Of a DNA stretch of 64,000 nucleotides, positions 8,096-17,100 are shown piece after piece. Position 1 is the stretch's first letter, and each line of letters begins with the position of its first letter. The stretch comes from Streptomyces sp. 35G-GA-8. GTDB lineage: Bacteria; Actinomycetota; Actinomycetes; Streptomycetales; Streptomycetaceae. The notes beneath the pieces are model-generated. The model searched no databases, was not told the origin of the DNA, and saw only the letters and a program-made list of their open reading frames with translations. A program made the translations under genes and the position numbers. The stretch lies in assembly GCF_023534745.1 (NCBI RefSeq), contig NZ_JAMHJQ010000003.1:124001-188000 (forward strand). The letters are read 5' to 3'.

Positions 8096-9778
8096 TCAGA
8101 GCTTCGACAGCTCGTCCACCAGATCGTCGAGGCCCAGCGAGCCCTGCGACAGCGCCGCCATGTGCCACGCCTTCGCGTCGAACGCGTCGCCGTGCGCCCG
8201 GCGGGCGTTCTCCCTGCCGAGCAGCCAGGCACGCTCGCCCAGCTTGTAGCCGATCGCCTGGGCGGGCATCGACAGATAGCGGATCAGCTCGCTCTCCACG
8301 AAGTCCGCGGGACGGCCGCTGTGGTTCCCGAAGAACTCCTGCGCCAGCTCAGGGGTCCAGCGCTCGCCGGGGTGGAACGGCGAGTCCGCCGGGATCTCCA
8401 GCTCCAGATGCATACCGATGTCCACGATCACCCGGCAGGCGCGCATCATCTGCGCGTCCAGGTAACCGAGCCTGCGCTCCGCGTCCGGCAGGAAGCCCAG
8501 CTCGTCCATGAGCCGCTCCGCGTAGAGCGCCCAGCCCTCCGCGTTGGCGCTGACCTGGCCGACCGAGGCCTGGTAGCGCGAGAGCTGATCGGCGACATGG
8601 GTCCACTGCGCGATCTGGAGATGATGGCCGGGAACGCCCTCGTGGTACCAGGTCGACACCAGGTCGTACACCGGGAAGCGGGTCTCGCCCATGGTCGGCA
8701 GCCAGGTGCGGCCGGGGCGGGAGAAGTCCTCGGAGGGACCGGTGTAGTACGGGGCCGCCGCGCCGCCCGGCGGGGCGATCCGGGACTCCACGCGCCGTAC
8801 CCGCTCGGCGAGTTCGAAGTGGGTGCCGTCGAGCGCGTCGATCGCCTCGTCCATCAGCCCTTGGAGCCAGACCCTGACCTCTTCGACCCCCTCGATGTGC
8901 TTCCCGTGCTCGTCGAGATGGGCGAGCGCCTCCCAGGGGTCCGCGCCCGGCAGGATCTTCTCGGCCTCGGTCGTCATCTCGGCGCGCAGCCGGTGGTACT
9001 CGGACCAGCCGTACGCGTACGCCTCGTCCAGATCCAGATCGGTGCCGTTGAAGTACCGCGACCAGCGGGCGTAGCGCTCCCGGCCCACGGTGTCGGGGGA
9101 GCCCTCGACGGCGGGCGCGTACACCTCGCGCATCCAGTCCCGCAGCTCGGCGAGGGAAGCGGTGGCGGTGCGTGCGGCGGTGTCCAGTTCGGTACGGAGA
9201 CTGTCGGGACCGGCGGAGACGAACTCCTCGAACCAGCCGCGCTCCTCGCCCACCCACTCCGTCAGCTGGCCGATGAAGGTCGCGGTGGGCCGGGGACCGC
9301 CCGGCAGCTTGCGCTCCAGGCCCAGGGCGAGCGACTCGCGGTAACCGGCCAGCGCGGCGGGCACGGCCCGCAGCCGCTCGGCGATCGCCGACCAGTCCTC
9401 GTCCGTCTCCGCCGGGGTCAGCGGGAACGCGTCACGGAGATGGTGCACGGGCGAGTGGATGTTGCTGACCAGTCGCAGCCCCTCCTCGGCGTCATGGACG
9501 GCGAGCTCGGCCGTCAGACGCTCACGCAGCAGCCGGCCACAGCGCCGCTCGGCATCGCTGTCCGCGCCCGGCAGCGTTTCGGCCACATCGAGCCGGGCGA
9601 GAGTCGCCCGGGCGAGATCGGCGACGGCCTGCTGTCCGGCCGGGGAGAAGTCGGGCAGGCGACGGGAGCTCTCCGCGACGCCCAGATAGGTTCCGGTGAT
9701 CGGATCGAGTTCGATGAGTGCGTCGACGTAGGCGTCGGCGACCTGGCGGGGCAGCGCGCTGCCGGAGGTGTCTGACAT
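8096..9778 (-). CDS. DUF885 family protein (putative metal-dependent hydrolase)
   Basis: About 560 residues, matching the DUF885 family. A zinc-protease-like motif, WYHEGVPGHHLQ, is near residue 380 and resembles the HExxxH arrangement of gluzincins, so peptidase or carboxypeptidase activity is likely but unproven. YYTGPSEDFSRPGRTW and the C-terminal LGFLPDAERRLGYLDAQM block are also typical of the family. The frame is open to 9889, but ATG 9778 is preceded by GGAGAGGA and gives the family's usual start. There is no signal peptide, so it is probably cytoplasmic. It converges with the SDR gene. Confidence 0.88.
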   Translation of the reverse strand: MSDTSGSALPRQVADAYVDALIELDPITGTYLGVAESSRRLPDFSPAGQQAVADLARATLARLDVAETLPGADSDAERRCGRLLRERLTAELAVHDAEEGLRLVSNIHSPVHHLRDAFPLTPAETDEDWSAIAERLRAVPAALAGYRESLALGLERKLPGGPRPTATFIGQLTEWVGEERGWFEEFVSAGPDSLRTELDTAARTATASLAELRDWMREVYAPAVEGSPDTVGRERYARWSRYFNGTDLDLDEAYAYGWSEYHRLRAEMTTEAEKILPGADPWEALAHLDEHGKHIEGVEEVRVWLQGLMDEAIDALDGTHFELAERVRRVESRIAPPGGAAAPYYTGPSEDFSRPGRTWLPTMGETRFPVYDLVSTWYHEGVPGHHLQIAQWTHVADQLSRYQASVGQVSANAEGWALYAERLMDELGFLPDAERRLGYLDAQMMRACRVIVDIGMHLELEIPADSPFHPGERWTPELAQEFFGNHSGRPADFVESELIRYLSMPAQAIGYKLGERAWLLGRENARRAHGDAFDAKAWHMAALSQGSLGLDDLVDELSKL

Positions 9779-10224
9779 GCGGACATCCTCTCCGAGGGAG
9801 AACTTCCGCGTCACATCCCCGTTTCCGGCGGATCGGTCGGAATGGCTGATGACGGCGACCTCGGGGGACCGCCACTCGCCGGAGACCACCTCCGTCCCGG
9901 CACGGGCGACTCAGGGCGTGTCCGGCGGCGCGGCATGGACCGGGCAGTCGTCCGGGCCGGTGAGACGGATCGGCGCCCATGTCGGGCAACAGCGCCGGGA
10001 AACAGCGCCTGAACCATGGAAACGTCCGGATCCGCTCCCCGAACGGGCCCATCGGCTGTGGGCCGTGCGGTCAGGACCGAAGGGCGGGCCGGGCCTCCGC
10101 GCCTCGGCCGATTTTGGCCGGATCGCACCGTGGCCGACAGCCGACAGCCGACAGCCGACGCCCGGAACCGCCTCGGACCCGGGCCGCGCGGGCAGCTGAT
10201 CCGGGCCGCGCGGTCAGCGGTCGG
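9779..10224. other. 446-bp intergenic region with short tandem repeats
   Basis: No convincing gene is present here. The region must carry the promoter of the DUF885 gene. It contains three and a half direct copies of the heptamer CCGACAG at 10134-10160 and overlapping GCGGTCAGCGGTCGG repeats near 10207-10233. The ORFs that cross it lack homology-like composition and are shadows. I see no RNA gene. Confidence 0.5.
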
Positions 10225-11634
10225 TCAGCGGTCGGCCTGCTCGTGGCCGAACCAATGCGCGTCACCGTACGGAGGCAGCCCGCGCGCGGCCGTCGGCTCC
10301 AGCCGGGCCGTGATGACCAGCGTTCCTTCGTCGATCTGGTAGTCCAGCGGCAGACCGAGATCCCGCATGGTCGCGACCATGCCCGTGTTGGACGCCTGCG
10401 TGACGGCGTACACACTGCCGCATCGCGCCTCGACGGCGAGCGCCACGAGCCTGCCCAGCAGCTCGGATCCGATCCCGCGCCGCTGCCAGGCGTCCTCGAC
10501 GATCAGCGCCACCTCGGTCTCGTCCCCGTCCCAGAGCAGATGACCGAGGGCGACGAGCCGGCCGGACTCCGTCTCGACCGCGAGCGTACGTCCGAAGCGC
10601 GGGCTGAGCAGATGGTTCAGATAGCGGTCGGCGTCCCCGACCGGGCCGTGGTAGCGCAGGCCCAGGGTCCGCTCGGAGCAGCGGGCGTGCATGGCGAGCG
10701 CGGCGTCGAGATCGCCGCGGTCGGCGCGGCGGACGGTGATCTCCTCGCCCTCGGGCAGCGTGAGGACGTCCTGGCCGCGGGGGATACGGGGACCGAGCCG
10801 GGCGTCCAGCTCGACCAGCGCGCGGGCCCGTGCGAACTCGGTCGGGGTGAAGGGCAGATAGGGGCGCTCGACGATGATGCTGCCGCCGTGCGGGTCGTGC
10901 AGTCGCATCTCCGTTCCGTCCAGTACTCCCTCGACGGGCGCGCTCTCGCCGGCGGAGCGGCCGGCGAGGGAACCCGCGGGCCGGGAGCGGATCGTGCAGC
11001 GGCCGAGCAACTGGCGCAGCGAGAGCGGCAGTTCGGCGGCGTCCAGCGCGGTACGGGTGGCGAGACCGAGCACCCGGGTCGGGGTGTCGACCAGATCGTG
11101 CGCGTCGGCGCGCTCGATCCATGTGCCGCTGCCGCCCGCGGCGGAGATCTCGCGGGTGAGGTCCTTGGCCTGGAGGGCGGACGGGGCGCGCAGCAGGAAC
11201 TCGTCCACGGTGCCCTCGGCCAGCGGATGGGTCTGGAGGGTGAGGATGTCGACATGGCGCGCGGCGAACGCGGTGCACAGCGCGGCGAGACTCCCCGGCT
11301 CGTCCCGCACGGTGGTCCGCATCCGCCACAGCGTCGTCTCCACCGGCTCGGACGGGGCGGTGCTCTCCCGCGCGTCCGGCACCGGCGGGGCCGGGATCCC
11401 GGGCGGCGGAGGGGCATGACCGTGCCTTCGTGCCCACCATGTGTGGAACATGGCCGTGGCGATCAGCGCCACGGCGGAGGCGACCAGCAGGAACGCGCCG
11501 TCGGGGCCATGGGCGATCATGTTCGCGAGGGCGTCGGCGACGGCCACGGCGGTGAACAGGGCGGCCAGCTCAACAAGATCCCGCCGCCAGTGGTGCGGGC
11601 GGCGGACACTCTTCGCAGACGTCACATTGGTCAT
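10225..11634 (-). CDS. Membrane protein with ACT-like and GNAT acetyltransferase domains
   Basis: A 469-residue fusion. Two predicted membrane segments lie at about residues 19-60 (LVELAALFTAVAVADALA and FLLVASAVALIATAMF). After a Pro-rich linker comes an ACT-like domain at about 100-175, beginning TTVRDEPGSLAALCTAF, a typical ligand-sensing opening. A GNAT acetyltransferase domain follows at about 300-445, with LIVEDAWQRRGIGSELLGRL carrying the acetyl-CoA R-R-G-x-G motif. Membrane anchoring plus amino-acid-type sensing suggests regulated protein or small-molecule acetylation, but the substrate is not evident. The ATG at 11634 has no strong Shine-Dalgarno sequence. The promoter side is unusually AT-rich (11640-11750). 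Confidence 0.85.
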   Translation of the reverse strand: MTNVTSAKSVRRPHHWRRDLVELAALFTAVAVADALANMIAHGPDGAFLLVASAVALIATAMFHTWWARRHGHAPPPPGIPAPPVPDARESTAPSEPVETTLWRMRTTVRDEPGSLAALCTAFAARHVDILTLQTHPLAEGTVDEFLLRAPSALQAKDLTREISAAGGSGTWIERADAHDLVDTPTRVLGLATRTALDAAELPLSLRQLLGRCTIRSRPAGSLAGRSAGESAPVEGVLDGTEMRLHDPHGGSIIVERPYLPFTPTEFARARALVELDARLGPRIPRGQDVLTLPEGEEITVRRADRGDLDAALAMHARCSERTLGLRYHGPVGDADRYLNHLLSPRFGRTLAVETESGRLVALGHLLWDGDETEVALIVEDAWQRRGIGSELLGRLVALAVEARCGSVYAVTQASNTGMVATMRDLGLPLDYQIDEGTLVITARLEPTAARGLPPYGDAHWFGHEQADR

Positions 11635-11811
11635 GACCTCACTCTGACGGAATGGTGTTGCGTGATCACGAACGGTTTGTGACTGATGGGTTAAGTATGG
11701 ATCTGTTCCCTTTTGGTCTGTCTTTCATAAATTTTGGCGTGGAGTGATCGCTTCAGCGATGCAATATGGCCGCCGCCTGAGCAGCCGTCCGCCCTGCGCG
11801 TCCGCCCCGCG

Positions 11812-11842
11812 CGTCCGCCCCGCGCGTTCTCCGGGGCGGACG
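11812..11842 (-). terminator. Hairpin terminator downstream of phoD
   Basis: A perfect 10-bp stem (CGTCCGCCCC at 11812-11821, GGGGCGGACG at 11833-11842) with an 11-nt loop lies about 50 bp past the phoD stop. The left side is embedded in tandem CGCGTCCGCCC repeats, so alternative pairings are possible. Confidence 0.6.
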
Positions 11843-11892
11843 GACGGGAAGAGGCGAGTGCCGGGAACTCCGACAGCCGGAGTGACCGGCTC

Positions 11893-13518
11893 CTACTGGC
11901 CGACCTTCCCCGGCTGGAGCACCTTCGTGAACAGCACCGTGCCGCCCTCTTCCCGCAGCCGGACCGTCAGCTCACCGCTGGCGCCGTCGATGTCCACCTC
12001 GCCGAAGAGCGGCGGGACCTCCATCGGGGAGAGGTTCGAACCCGCCGGCGCCTTGACGAAGGCACGGTCGGGGCCGAACGTGTCGTCCAGCTTGCTGGCC
12101 GGGAACTGGCCCGCGGCGAGGGGACCCGAGACGAACTCCCAGAAGGGCGCGAAGTCCTTGAAGGCGGCCCGCTCCGGCGTGTAGTGCTGCGCCGAGGTGT
12201 GGTGCACGTCCGCCGTCAGCCACAGCGTGCCGGTGATCCGGTGGTGCTTGATGTACCGCAGCAGCTCGGCGATCTGGAGCTCCCGGCCGAGCGGGGCGCC
12301 GGGGTCGCCCTGGGCGATCGCCTCGATGTTCGCCGAGCCGTCCGGCACGACCAGCCCGATCGGCATATCGGCGGCGATCACCTTCCACACCGCGCGCGAC
12401 CGCGACAGCTCGCGCTTGAGCCACGCCAGCTGCTCCGCGCCGAGGATGCCGTTGGTGTCGTCGTTCTGCCGGCCCGGCGAGTTGGCGTTGCGGTACGTCC
12501 GCATGTCCAGCACGAACACATCGAGCAGCGGACCGTGGTTCACCACGCGGTGGACGCGCCGGTCCTGCCCGCGCGCCGGCGCCGAGATCGGGAAGTACTC
12601 GTGGAACGCCTGCGTCGCGCGGGCGGCCAGCACGTCCACGCTCTTCTCGGTGTAGCGGACATCGTCCAGGATCTGGCCCGGGTACCAGTTGTTGCGCACC
12701 TCGTGGTCGTCCCACTGAGTGATCGAGGGGACCTCGGAGTTGAAGCGCCGTACGTTCTCGTCGAGCAGGTTGTAGCGGAAGTTCCCCCGGTACTCGTCCA
12801 GCGTCTCCGCGACCTTCGCCTTCTCCGGAGTGGTGATATTGCGCCAGACACGGCCGTCGGGCAGCGTGACACTCGGCAGGATCGGGCCGTCCGCGTAGAC
12901 CGTGTCGCCGCTGCACAGGAAGAAGTCGGGGTTGAGCCGGCGCATCTCGTCGTACACCGTGAAGCCGCCGATGTCCGGGTTGATGCCCCAGCCCTGTCCG
13001 GCGATGTCGCCCGACCACAGGAACCGCACGCCCTGACGGCGCTTCACGGGCGCGGTACGGAACGTGCCGTACACCGGCTCGCCGGTACGGCGGGGGTCGT
13101 GGGGGTCGGCCAGGGTCACCCGGTAGTGCACCTGCTCACCGGCCGGCAGACCGCGCAGCGGGACCGTACCGGTGAAGTCGGTGCCGGGGCCGAGCAGCGG
13201 ACCGTGCCAGGAGCGGGCGCGGCGGAACGATTCGGTGGCCGAGGTCTCCACGATCATGCGGGCGGGCCGGTCGGACCGTACCCACACAAGACCGGACGAG
13301 GAGGTGACATCGCCGGCCTGCACACCCCAGGCGGCGCGCGGCCGGCCGGACAGCGCCTGGGCGGGGGCGGCGCCCGCGAGCGCGGCACCGGGCAGCGCCA
13401 GCACGGCGGACGCGGCGAGCGAGCCGCGCAGCACACCGCGGCGGCCGGGACCTCTCGGGGCGTCCGGGGACGGAGCGGAAGAAGGGTCGGGGGAGGTAGC
13501 GCGGGCGTTGTGCGACAT
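11893..13518 (-). CDS. phoD: PhoD-family alkaline phosphatase/phosphodiesterase, Tat-exported
   Basis: About 541 residues. The N-terminus has a twin-arginine signal: GRRGVLRGSLAASAVLAL followed by an Ala-rich cleavage region. A fibronectin-like PhoD_N domain (WGVQAGDVTSSSGLVWVRSD) comes next, then the metallophosphatase core with LWSGDIAGQGWG, FFLCSGDTVYADG, TQWDDHEVRNNW and a late LTADVHHTSAQHY. These provide the Ca/Fe ligands known in PhoD. Export in folded form by Tat fits a metalloenzyme. ATG 13518 follows AGGAG; the longer in-frame start is less likely. The enzyme releases phosphate from extracellular esters and is often Pho-regulated in Streptomyces, but no clear PHO box was seen. Confidence 0.93.
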   Translation of the reverse strand: MSHNARATSPDPSSAPSPDAPRGPGRRGVLRGSLAASAVLALPGAALAGAAPAQALSGRPRAAWGVQAGDVTSSSGLVWVRSDRPARMIVETSATESFRRARSWHGPLLGPGTDFTGTVPLRGLPAGEQVHYRVTLADPHDPRRTGEPVYGTFRTAPVKRRQGVRFLWSGDIAGQGWGINPDIGGFTVYDEMRRLNPDFFLCSGDTVYADGPILPSVTLPDGRVWRNITTPEKAKVAETLDEYRGNFRYNLLDENVRRFNSEVPSITQWDDHEVRNNWYPGQILDDVRYTEKSVDVLAARATQAFHEYFPISAPARGQDRRVHRVVNHGPLLDVFVLDMRTYRNANSPGRQNDDTNGILGAEQLAWLKRELSRSRAVWKVIAADMPIGLVVPDGSANIEAIAQGDPGAPLGRELQIAELLRYIKHHRITGTLWLTADVHHTSAQHYTPERAAFKDFAPFWEFVSGPLAAGQFPASKLDDTFGPDRAFVKAPAGSNLSPMEVPPLFGEVDIDGASGELTVRLREEGGTVLFTKVLQPGKVGQ

Positions 13519-13618
13519 CGATGCGTCTCCTGGACAGATGGTGCGTCGGGGTGTCATGCCATGCCTAATGCCCGGCGGCGGCCGGTGCGCGAACCCCGGG
13601 TGAACAACCGGACGCGCC

Positions 13619-15124
13619 CTACCCGTCCCGGACGGCCTCGGCCAGCAGCCGCACGCCCCGCTCGATCCCACCCGGCGTCAACTGCGCGTATCCGATGACC
13701 AGTCGTACCAGGCCGTCCGCCGGCCGCGCCGTCCCGTGGTCCGCCAGCGGACGCAGCGCGATCCCCGCCGCCTCCGCCCGCCGCAGGAACCGCGGTTCTG
13801 GGCCGTGGCGCGCGGGCAGCCGGGCGATGACATGGAGCCCCGCCGCGATCCCGCTGACCTCCGTACCGGGGAAGTGGGTGGCGAGGGCCGCGACCAGCGC
13901 GTCCCGCCGCTCCCGGTAGAGACGCTGACAGCGGCGCAACTGGCGGTCGTAACCGCCCCGTTCGATGAACTCCGCCAGCACCGCCTGGTCGAGCGAGGGA
14001 TGGCCCAGATCCATGGTGCGCTTGCGCTCGACGAGTTCGTCCAGCAGCTCGCGCGGGGCCAGCAGCCAGCCGAGCCGCAGTCCGGGCGCCAGCGATTTGC
14101 TCACCGAGCCCGTATAGACCACACGTTCGGGATCCAGCCCCTGGAGCGCGCCGACCGGCGCCCTGTCGTACCGGAAGTCGCCGTCGTAGTCGTCCTCCAG
14201 GACGAAGCCGTCCACGGACCGCGCCCACTCAAGGAGTTCCCTACGGCGCTCCGGTGAGTACGCGATCCCCGAAGGGAATTGGTGGGACGGCGTCGTCACC
14301 ACGGCACGCACCCCGGAACGGACCAGCGGACCCGGAGCCAGCCCCTCCGCGTCCAGCGGCAGGGGGACGGTCCCCAGCCCGGACGAGGCGAACAGCGAGG
14401 TGTGTTCCGGACTGCCGGGATCCTCCATGCCGACGGTACGCAGCCCGCGCCCGCGCAGGACGAATCCGAGCAGCGTCGTCGCCTGGGCCACCCCGGAACA
14501 GACCAGCAGCCGCTCGGGATCGGCCGCCGCACCGCGCCGCCGGGCCAGCAGCGCGGCCAGCGCGGTACGCAGCGCCGGCAGCCCGCGCGGGTCGGGATAG
14601 CCCAGCGCGTGGTGCGGCAGCCGCGCCAGTACGGACGCGTGCGCCGCCGCCCAGGCCGCGCGCGGGAAGAGGGAGAGATCCGGGGTGCCGGGACGGAGAT
14701 CGGCCCGCGCCCCGGGCGGCCGCGGGGCGAGATCACGGACCTCGGGCGCGGCCGCCCGTACGGCGTCGCTCACCCACGTACCCGCGCCGCGTCCGCTGCG
14801 CAGATAGCCCTCGGCCGTGAGCTGCTCGTACGCCTCCGTGACCAGCCCGCGCGACACCCCCAGATCGGCGGCCAGCTCACGGCTGGCGGGCAGCCGGGTC
14901 CCGGCGCCGAGCCGCCCGGACCGGACGGCCTCGCGCAGCGCGGACTGGAGCGCGCGGCCCCGGCCCCTGGCGGGCGCGGCGGCGGCCGTCGTCAGCAGTT
15001 CCCACGCCGGGGTCCCGCCGTCCCCCGGGGGCCCGGCCGAGGAACCGGACCCGGCAGAGGCCGGTGGATCGGCTGAACAATCTGTCGGTGGATCTGTCGG
15101 TGGATTGGTCCCCGATGGCGCCAT
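13619..15124 (-). CDS. MocR/PdxR-type GntR regulator with aminotransferase-like domain
   Basis: A 501-residue fusion. A GntR winged helix is at about residues 45-115 (LQSALREAVRSGRL, LPASRELAADLGVSRGLVTEAYEQL). A fold-type I aminotransferase-like domain fills the rest: VLEDDYDGDFRYDR, YTGSVSKSLAPGLRLGW with the PLP-binding Lys, and a C-terminal IGYAQLTPGGIERGV block. MocR regulators sense PLP-linked amino compounds and often activate vitamin B6 or transporter genes. The gene diverges from a DMT-family transporter, its likely target. The start at 15124 opens with a Thr/Asp/Pro repeat (NPPTDPPTD) encoded by an imperfect tandem repeat. Confidence 0.93.
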   Translation of the reverse strand: MAPSGTNPPTDPPTDCSADPPASAGSGSSAGPPGDGGTPAWELLTTAAAAPARGRGRALQSALREAVRSGRLGAGTRLPASRELAADLGVSRGLVTEAYEQLTAEGYLRSGRGAGTWVSDAVRAAAPEVRDLAPRPPGARADLRPGTPDLSLFPRAAWAAAHASVLARLPHHALGYPDPRGLPALRTALAALLARRRGAAADPERLLVCSGVAQATTLLGFVLRGRGLRTVGMEDPGSPEHTSLFASSGLGTVPLPLDAEGLAPGPLVRSGVRAVVTTPSHQFPSGIAYSPERRRELLEWARSVDGFVLEDDYDGDFRYDRAPVGALQGLDPERVVYTGSVSKSLAPGLRLGWLLAPRELLDELVERKRTMDLGHPSLDQAVLAEFIERGGYDRQLRRCQRLYRERRDALVAALATHFPGTEVSGIAAGLHVIARLPARHGPEPRFLRRAEAAGIALRPLADHGTARPADGLVRLVIGYAQLTPGGIERGVRLLAEAVRDG

Positions 15125-15160
15125 GGAAATGGACCTTAAACCGGACCGCCCGGCTCCCTA

Positions 15161-15195
15161 GCGTCGGCCCCATGAAAAGCGTCGGCCCCATGAAA
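15161..15195. repeat. Duplicated translation-start segment of the DMT transporter gene
   Basis: Two copies of GCGTCGGCCCCATGAAA (15161-15177 and 15179-15195) lie 18 bp apart, each carrying an ATG in the same frame. The duplication adds six codons and gives two possible starts, at 15172 and 15190. Confidence 0.9.
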
Positions 15196-16080
15196 GCGAA
15201 CTCCGTCCAAGGGGCGCTCCTCGCCGCCCTCGCCTGCGTCCTCGTCGGCGCCTCCTTCACCGCCAACAGCCTCCTCGGCGCCTATCCGTACGCGGGCGGC
15301 CAGGCCCTGCGCTACGGGTTCGCCTGCCTGCTGCTCCTGCCCCTGGTCGGCCGGGGCGGCACGGCCACCCTGCGCGCGCTGACCCGTCGCCAGTGGGGGC
15401 GGCTGGCGGCGCTCGCGGCGATCGGCATGGTGGGGTTCAACCTCGCGATCCTGGCGGCGGAACGCACCGCGGAGCCCGCCGTTCCAGGGGTCTTCGTCGG
15501 GTGCGCGCCGATCGTGGTGGCCGTATTGATCCCCCTGACGGCCCGCCGCCGCCCGGCCCGCCCGGCGGTGATCGGGGCGCTGCTGGTGGCGGCCGGCGCC
15601 TTCGCCGTCCAGGGATGGGGCCGTACGGACGCGACCGGCATCCTCTGGTCGGTGGGCGCGCTCCTCGGCGAGGTCGGCTTCGCGGTCATCGCCGTACCGG
15701 TACTGCGACCCCTCGGCCCCCGGCTGCTGTCCGCCACGGTCTGCGGGATCGCGGCCGTCGAGTCCCTGATCATCGGACTCGTCCTCGACGGCGCCGCCGT
15801 ACTGCGGGCCCCGACCGGCCAGGAGACCGCGGCGCTGCTCTGGCAGGCCTCGGTGGTGACCGTCGTCGGCTTCGTCTGCTGGTACATGGGCCTGCAGCGC
15901 ATCGGCGCCGAACGCGCCACCCTCTTCTCGGGGTTGATCCCGGTCTCCGCCGCGCTCACCGCGCCCCTGGTGGGAACGGGGACGTACGGCGCGGCGCAGG
16001 CGGCCGGGAGTCTGCTGGTGGGCGCGGGGGTGGCCGGCGGCTCGGGAGTCCTGGCGAAACGGCGGCCGGCCGCGGGCTGA
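15172..16080 (+). CDS. DMT-superfamily EamA-type transporter
   Basis: About 302 residues (296 if ATG 15190 is used) with ten predicted transmembrane helices in two repeated five-helix EamA halves. The first half begins LLAALACVLVGASFTANSLL and the second begins TGILWSVGALLGEVGFAVIA. Proteins of this family export amino acids, metabolites or drugs. It diverges from the MocR regulator, which suggests that MocR controls it. The start lies inside a 17-bp direct repeat, which is unusual. The substrate cannot be told from sequence. Confidence 0.9.
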   Translation: MKSVGPMKANSVQGALLAALACVLVGASFTANSLLGAYPYAGGQALRYGFACLLLLPLVGRGGTATLRALTRRQWGRLAALAAIGMVGFNLAILAAERTAEPAVPGVFVGCAPIVVAVLIPLTARRRPARPAVIGALLVAAGAFAVQGWGRTDATGILWSVGALLGEVGFAVIAVPVLRPLGPRLLSATVCGIAAVESLIIGLVLDGAAVLRAPTGQETAALLWQASVVTVVGFVCWYMGLQRIGAERATLFSGLIPVSAALTAPLVGTGTYGAAQAAGSLLVGAGVAGGSGVLAKRRPAAG

Positions 16081-16122
16081 ATCGCCTGGACAGCAGGTGC
16101 GTCCATCGGTTGGGATGGGAAT

Positions 16123-17019
16123 GTGGCGACCGATACCGCGAGCACCGACGAATTCGAAGCGCACCGGCCCGTACTGACCGGGGTCGCCTACCGCATGCTC
16201 GGCGCGGTCGCCGACGCCGAGGACGTGGTCCAGGAGGCATGGCTGCGCTGGAGCGCCGCCGAGCGCACGGACATCCGCGAGCCGCGCGCCTATCTCGTAC
16301 GGATCACCACCCGCCTCGCCATCGACCGGCTCCGGCAGGCCAAGGCGCGGCGCGAGTCCTATGTCGGCCCCTGGCTGCCCGAGCCGATCGTCACCGACTT
16401 CGGACCCGCCCTGCCCGACACGGCCGAGCGCGCGGTGCTCGCCGACTCGGTGTCCGTCGCCGTGCTGGTCGTCCTCGAATCCCTCTCGCCGCTGGAGCGC
16501 GCGGTGTTCGTGCTGCGCGAGGCGTTCGGTTTCCCGTTCGGCGAGATCGCCGTCACCCTGGAGCGCAGCGAGGCCGCCGTCAGACAACTGGCCGGCCGGG
16601 CCCGGCGCCATGTCGAGGAACGCAGGCCGCGATACGACGTCGATCCGGCCGAACGCCGCGCTCTGACCGAGCGGTTCCTCGCCGCGGCGGGCGGCGGCGA
16701 CATCGACGCGCTGCTCGCCCTGCTCGCGCCCGACGTACGGCTGGTCGGCGACAGCGGCGGCAAGGCCAAGGCGCCCCTGCGGATCATCGAGGGTGCCGAC
16801 AAGGTGGGCCGGTTCATGTTCGCCGTCGCGGAGGGCGCGGCGCGGTTCGAGCTGCGGGCGATGGAGTTCAACGGCGCCCCCGCGGTGCTCGTCCTCGACG
16901 GCGGAGTACCCGATCTCGTCCTCCAGCTGGAGATCAGGGACGGCAAGGTGGAGTGCGTCTACATCGTGCGGAATCCGGACAAGCTCAGTGGAGCCGCCCC
17001 GGAGCGCCCCTCCGCGTAA
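16123..17019 (+). CDS. ECF41/SigJ-type RNA polymerase sigma factor with C-terminal SnoaL-like domain
   Basis: A 298-residue ECF sigma factor. Region 2 is at about 10-75 (AYRMLGAVADAEDVVQEAWL, RAYLVRITTRLAIDRL). Region 4 is at about 110-165 (ERAVFVLREAFGFPFGEIA with SEAAVRQLAGRAR). The linker carries WLPEP at residues 84-88, the hallmark of ECF41. A C-terminal SnoaL/NTF2-like domain from about 180 to 298 contains a DSGGKAKAP version of the ECF41 DGGGK motif. In this group the extension controls sigma activity in place of a separate anti-sigma factor. The usual neighbouring oxidoreductase or decarboxylase partner gene is absent. The GTG start follows GGGATGGGA. Confidence 0.92.
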   Translation: MATDTASTDEFEAHRPVLTGVAYRMLGAVADAEDVVQEAWLRWSAAERTDIREPRAYLVRITTRLAIDRLRQAKARRESYVGPWLPEPIVTDFGPALPDTAERAVLADSVSVAVLVVLESLSPLERAVFVLREAFGFPFGEIAVTLERSEAAVRQLAGRARRHVEERRPRYDVDPAERRALTERFLAAAGGGDIDALLALLAPDVRLVGDSGGKAKAPLRIIEGADKVGRFMFAVAEGAARFELRAMEFNGAPAVLVLDGGVPDLVLQLEIRDGKVECVYIVRNPDKLSGAAPERPSA

Positions 17020-17100
17020 GCCCTGCTCGCCGCTGACGGCGACGCCCGGCGCCGGGTCCGATCCGGACGACCGGTCCCGTGTCACGCGCGCCTCACCAGC

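Noticed and set aside
8042-9775. A 577-residue plus-strand open frame
   Set aside because: Exactly antisense to the DUF885 gene, with a low-complexity composition.
10134-10160. CRISPR-like or iteron array
   Set aside because: Only three and a half 7-bp units with no spacers; simple slippage repeat.
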